Below are positions 1-64,000 of a stretch of 64,000 bases of DNA, in pieces. The notes beneath the pieces are model-generated. The model had not been told where the DNA came from and did no database searches. It was given only the letters and a program-made list of their open reading frames with translations. The position numbers and the translations under genes are program-made. Every line of letters starts with the position of its first letter. The first letter of the stretch is position 1. This DNA comes from Elysia crispata (lineage: Eukaryota; Mollusca; Gastropoda; Plakobranchidae): contig JAWDGP010001093.1 of NCBI GenBank assembly GCA_033675545.1, positions 257,501-321,500 on the forward strand, read 5' to 3'.

Positions 1-173
1 TACCAAGTTATCTTTTATTGCATAACATGAACTAAGTAGTTTGTATCCTGTAAAAAATTTCATATTTTCATATTTTTTTTAAACATGCTTCATGAAAATC
101 GGAAAAAAGATGCTTAAATTTAATGAAAGAATCTTACTTATGAACTTATTTTTTTCTTACTTCTATTTCATAG
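1..173. other. Intron 3' end
   Basis: AT-rich sequence upstream of the first visible acceptor. No coding exon, promoter or start codon in a convincing context is seen, so the gene begins further upstream. Confidence 0.5.
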
Positions 174-63605
<63,432 letters not shown>

Positions 63606-64000
63606 GTATGATTATAATAAAGTATACCTCAGTCAATTTAAATTTTTACTTCAGATTTCACGAATATATAGTTAATGTGTGCTGGAAAAATGAAATGGGT
63701 TGACACTTGAAAGTCGATGGAAAGGAATTTTACAAAACTGCATAGTTATAGAACCAAGGTTTTATGTTTCACTTGGAGCAAACACAAAGAACACTCAAGA
63801 AATGATTCAACATACAATTTGATGTAACTGCTGATTTTGTTTTATTTATTGTATTTTTAAACTATTATACTCTCAAAAATGTTTTACTCTATCATATCTA
63901 TGTTTAGCATACTTTTTAATCAGTCTCTCCGAACTTCATATATGTATTTTGTATTTTTTTACATGACACATCTTTCAAGTTTTTATTTAAATGCAGTAAT
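63606..64000. other. Intron, runs off the window
   Basis: AT-rich intron after exon 83 with no further acceptor followed by an open frame. Confidence 0.6.

Overview
The window is animal nuclear DNA, most probably from a mollusc and perhaps a gastropod. The signs are AT-rich introns of 0.2-2 kb, long (CTA)n, (GA)n and (AT)n microsatellites, GT-AG splicing and a Ly6 plus VWD extracellular protein. The taxon is an inference. I see no prokaryotic, viral, rRNA, tRNA or CRISPR feature.

One giant gene on the + strand fills the window. I could chain 83 exons from 174 to 63605. Every junction keeps the reading frame, and the exons give one open frame of about 4,540 codons. No start or stop codon lies in the chain, so both ends of the gene are outside the window. 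Minus-strand ORFs are shadows of exons or of simple repeats, apart from one possible transposase fragment near 60.4-60.9 kb.

Layout. (1) 0.2-3.0 kb: six mini-exons encoding N-glycosylated Ser/Thr-rich and aromatic linkers. (2) 4.2-55.4 kb: about 30 divergent copies of an unfamiliar helical Cys module of about 75-90 residues, with consensus C-x(5-8)-C-x(20-30)-C ... C-x(5-9)-C-x(15-25)-C. Introns between modules are phase 2. Introns near the middle of a module are phase 0 or 1. Three Ly6/uPAR-like domains (8990-10240, 16956-17807, 33204-33769) and several 18-36 nt linker exons sit at the mid-module phase-1 points. (3) 56.5-62.4 kb: a region resembling the VWDE family (von Willebrand factor D and EGF domain proteins), with an NDPH...HDG start and a GLCG motif of a VWD domain. 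(4) 62.9-63.6 kb: an RRKR furin-type site and the start of a further Cys-containing region that continues beyond the window. A second RRKR site at 40082-40093 lies in the module array, so the product may be cut into at least three chains.

Introns carry very long microsatellites, a 38-bp minisatellite that repeats a candidate splice acceptor about 16 times, a 56-bp tandem repeat, an inverted pair of hammerhead-like elements around 38.7/39.4 kb, an inverted pair of (CT)n-containing dispersed repeats at 41.7/50.5 kb, a possible tRNA-derived SINE and a possible pogo/Tigger fragment. The protein looks secreted, disulphide-rich, glycosylated and multidomain. Its function cannot be read from the sequence.
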